Below are positions 14,418-16,286 of a stretch of 16,286 nucleotides of DNA, piece after piece (the stretch's first letter is position 1; the number at the start of each line of letters is the position of its first letter). The position numbers and the translations under genes are program-made. The DNA comes from JACCUZ01 sp038246575. Its GTDB lineage: Bacteria; Actinomycetota; Actinomycetes; JACCUZ01. The notes below the pieces were generated by a model, which was not told the origin of the DNA, searched no databases, and worked only from the letters and a program-made list of their open reading frames with translations. Location of the stretch: the NCBI GenBank assembly GCA_038246575.1, contig JBBRVU010000086.1, positions 1 through 16,286 on the forward strand. The letters run 5' to 3'.

Positions 14418-14767
14418 CACAACCTGAAACCCAGAGCACTGCACCGGTCGTCCTTCGCCTTGCGCTCGGCCCGCCACCAGCTCTGAGCCTGCAGCGTCGT
14501 TCGCCCGACTCCAGTCCTCACGACGGCTCACTGGTGCACCACCCTCTCCCAAGGGTGAGCGCCTCGAGAAGCCCATACCTCCCAACGCATCCGGCAAGGC
14601 GCTTTCGGGCCACAACCCCCATGGAGCGATCGCACCGGCCGAACCTGTCCGACCATCGGTGTCGCGAAGTTGATCGTCTTGGAGGTTCCCCGCCGTCGGC
14701 ACGCGTGGGCGAATGTGTCGACGAAACCCGTTCAGTTCGGGCTCGCGCTGTCGGCGCCGCGCAACGG
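14418..14767. other. interval without a recognisable gene
   Basis: Frames on both strands are open for short distances but show mixed codon bias and no familiar protein segment. A 6-bp inverted repeat, CACCCT-CTCCCA-AGGGTG, lies at 14540-14557. The interval separates two minus-strand ORFs and would have to contain the upstream signals of the 14417 ORF. I see nothing else in it. Confidence 0.4.
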
Positions 14768-15436
14768 TCACCTCGTGCCGTTCTCGTCCGTCGGCCAGGG
14801 GTGAAGTGAACCCAGCAGGGGGAAGGTCATGCGCTGTCCGGTGTCGCGGTCGGTCCAGCGACCGTCCGGGTCGGGGGCCAAGGGTCCGTTGTGCTGGTGG
14901 GGTCCGCCGGCGTGGGCGATGGCGGCGAGGACGAGGTCGAGGTGTCGACGGTCGAGCCCGGGGACCGCGTCGACGAGCAGTCCGTGTGCAATGCAGTGCG
15001 CGATCTTCAGGATTCGCAGCTCGCCACCGGAGGCGGCCAGAACAGCACTGTCGCTTTCGCCGGTAAGGATCTGGTCAACGGTCTCCCAGTCGATCCATGA
15101 CCCCCGTCCGCTATCGAGGGGGTGGGTGCAGCCGGTGGCGAAGCTGGTTCGTCGGATCCAACCGCTGCGGATGAGCAGCTCGACGGCGGCCTCGTCGGGG
15201 TAGCTTCCTGCGGCCCACTGGCGCAGCTCGTTCTCAGTCAGTTGGACAAGACGGGCTGTGTTCGGTTGCAGTCGGGTGAACAGATGTGGTCCCTTGTCTG
15301 GCCCGATGGCTGGACCGCGAAGGTGAACGGACAAGAGGTCGTCATCACCGAACCGTCGGGCAAGCACAGCCTCCGAACGGGAGTGCCCGTCGACATCAGT
15401 GGCGGCTTCATCGGCGAGGACCAGTACGAAGTGCAA
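14768..15436 (-). CDS. actinobacterial hypothetical protein, natural start apparently lost
   Basis: The frame ending at TGA 14768-14770 has strong GC3 bias over about 15240-14770. It reads LTENELRQWAAGSYPDEAAV, ELLIRSGWIRR, GSWIDWETVDQILTGESD, SGGELRILKIAHCIAHGLLV and GLDRRHLDLVLAAIAHAGG. This order (AAVELLIR-G-W-RR, then WIDW, then G-LRILKIA, then GLD-R---LVL-AI-HA) resembles a hypothetical family I recall from actinobacterial genomes. Its role is unknown. The only ATG in frame is 15436, which gives 222 residues, but the first 60-65 of these have weaker codon bias and are antisense to a more convincing plus-strand fragment. I therefore think the authentic 5' end is missing and coding homology starts near 15250. 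The product may not be made. The C-terminal part is the reliable portion. Confidence 0.5.
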   Translation of the reverse strand: MHFVLVLADEAATDVDGHSRSEAVLARRFGDDDLLSVHLRGPAIGPDKGPHLFTRLQPNTARLVQLTENELRQWAAGSYPDEAAVELLIRSGWIRRTSFATGCTHPLDSGRGSWIDWETVDQILTGESDSAVLAASGGELRILKIAHCIAHGLLVDAVPGLDRRHLDLVLAAIAHAGGPHQHNGPLAPDPDGRWTDRDTGQRMTFPLLGSLHPWPTDENGTR

Positions 15437-15487
15437 CTATGCGCCTCTGGGCAGCCGTGGCAGGTTGTGGGATCGCGATTCGAGTAG
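15242..15487 (+). pseudogene. 3' remnant of a probable secreted or lipoprotein gene
   Basis: The plus frame ending at TAG 15485-15487 reads KTGCVRLQSGEQMWSLVWPD, GWTAKVNGQEVVITEPSG and VPVDISGGFIGEDQYE, then CASGQPWQVVGSRFE. The pattern GC-RLQ...LVWPxGW...VxPSG...GxxVxxxGG...C...W is like small actinobacterial exported proteins that normally follow a signal peptide or lipobox. No signal peptide or ATG precedes it; upstream sequence in this frame is antisense to the minus-strand hypothetical gene. TTG 15242 is only the nearest possible start and would give 81 residues. I interpret it as a 5'-truncated fragment joined to unrelated DNA near 15240. The family is not identified, and the exported nature is inferred. 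Confidence 0.4.
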
Positions 15488-15590
15488 ACAGCAGGCCGTC
15501 GGGCGTTCGCGTGACTCACTCGCCCTTACCGGTCATGCCGCGCGTGGTGTGATTCCTTGACCGTTGGGCGCGATGGGCGGACGCTGCGAA

Positions 15591-16286
15591 ATGGCTACTT
15601 CACAGATTCTCATTCCCGTCGTGCTGCCTCCGGTCTCGGACCGTCTTCGTCACGCTGACGCCTACCTGGCCCGGTTCAAGGGGCAGTCGCGCGTGCACAC
15701 CGAGTCCGACCTGCGCTGCTTTGTCGCCTGGTGCGACGAACGCGGCCCGGACCCGTTGGCCGCGCAGCGACCCCACGTCGAGCTCTACGTGCGGTGGATG
15801 CAGGGAGTGCGCCGGTACAAGCCGTCCACGATCAGCCGCCGGGTCGCGGTCGTGGCCGGTTTCTACCGGACCTGCGTGATCGACGAGGTCTTGGCGCACT
15901 CCCCGGCGGAGTACGTCCGCCGGCCCAATGTGCCGCCGGAGTCGCCCACCCTGGGCCTGACCCACCTGCAGTTCGAGGCGATGCTCGCCACCGCGCGTGG
16001 CTCGGCGAATCTCAACGACTTCGCGCTGGTGGCGATGCTGGGCCTGCTCGGGCTGCGGATCTTCGAGGCGTGCGGGGCGAACATCGAGGACCTGGGCGAG
16101 GAACATGGTCACCGGGTGCTCAAGGTCCACGGCAAGGGCGGCAAGGTCGTCCTCACCCCGCTACCGCCGGCGGTGTCCCGTGCCATCGAGCGAGCCGGGA
16201 CCGAGCGGGAGTCCGGGCCGAGCCTGCGCACCCGAAACGGAACCCGGATGGACCGCCACCGCGCCACCCGCCGCCTGCACCGCCTT
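15591..16286 (+). CDS. tyrosine recombinase / phage-type integrase, N-terminal part (3' end outside window)
   Basis: ATG 15591 opens a frame that runs without stop to the window end, 232 residues. It begins MATSQILIPVVLPPVSDRLR, followed by an N-terminal SAM-like DNA-binding domain (residues about 22-110: HTESDLRCFVAWCDERG, RPHVELYVRWMQ, STISRRVAVVAGFYRTC). The catalytic domain starts near 125 with LGLTHLQFEAMLATAR. GLLGLRIFEACGANIEDL contains the first catalytic arginine (Arg156), and VHGKGGKVVLTPLP contains the beta-hairpin lysine (Lys182). The HxxR and tyrosine boxes would lie beyond the edge, so activity cannot be judged. The sequence matches a recombinase type I know as widespread next to actinobacterial mobile elements. 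No strong Shine-Dalgarno is visible. It probably belongs to the same unstable island as the scrambled genes upstream. Confidence 0.88.
   Translation, partial: MATSQILIPVVLPPVSDRLRHADAYLARFKGQSRVHTESDLRCFVAWCDERGPDPLAAQRPHVELYVRWMQGVRRYKPSTISRRVAVVAGFYRTCVIDEVLAHSPAEYVRRPNVPPESPTLGLTHLQFEAMLATARGSANLNDFALVAMLGLLGLRIFEACGANIEDLGEEHGHRVLKVHGKGGKVVLTPLPPAVSRAIERAGTERESGPSLRTRNGTRMDRHRATRRLHRL

Noticed and set aside
1..16286. CRISPR array, tRNA or rRNA gene
   Set aside because: No regularly spaced repeats of array type and no cloverleaf or rRNA-like stretch were noticed on either strand by eye.

Overview
The window is high-GC DNA with strong G/C third-position bias in every convincing gene. It encodes a mycothiol-type (MDMPI-fold) enzyme, an IS982-type transposase and a tyrosine recombinase of a kind I know from actinobacteria. 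It therefore most likely comes from a filamentous or soil actinobacterium (Actinomycetota, possibly Pseudonocardiaceae-like); genus is not resolvable by eye. It reads as an accessory region: both edges carry mobile-element genes and several genes between them are truncated or frameshifted.

Layout. (1) 2-265: 3' end of an IS982-family transposase running in from the left edge. (2) 291-1360: an SRPBCC/AHSA1 gene whose 5' end is missing immediately after the IS, translationally coupled to an intact DinB-fold/maleylpyruvate-isomerase-like gene. (3) 1361-1698: no convincing gene. (4) 3580-1699, minus strand: a small DoxX-like membrane protein, overlapping by 4 bp (ATGA) an FAD-dependent aromatic-ring monooxygenase gene broken by about five frameshifts. 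(5) 3743-14220, plus strand: a tightly packed run of four large genes (741, 854, 1382 and 508 aa). The first is a DUF6603-type protein. The other three match, by motif, large conserved proteins without assigned function. Junctions are TGATG, a 16-bp gap, and ATGA, so this is almost certainly one operon made as a set. (6) 14221-15590: a scrambled stretch with a small minus-strand ORF, a minus-strand actinobacterial hypothetical gene that has lost its natural start, and the 3' remnant of a probable secreted protein on the plus strand. (7) 15591-16286: N-terminal 232 residues of a tyrosine recombinase, cut by the window end.

How the genes work together. The four-gene cassette is the most interesting content. 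About 10.5 kb encodes roughly 3,500 residues with no recognisable enzyme signature, no signal peptide and no transmembrane segment. All four proteins are rich in predicted beta structure and carry Trp/Arg/Pro motifs that I recall from co-occurring hypothetical proteins in other phyla. I infer a multi-protein assembly, structural or particle-like, of unknown function. The DoxX/monooxygenase pair was probably an oxidative catabolism or detoxification operon, now inactive in its catalytic member. The flanking IS and integrase explain the truncations and suggest the cassette sits in an unstable, possibly horizontally acquired island.
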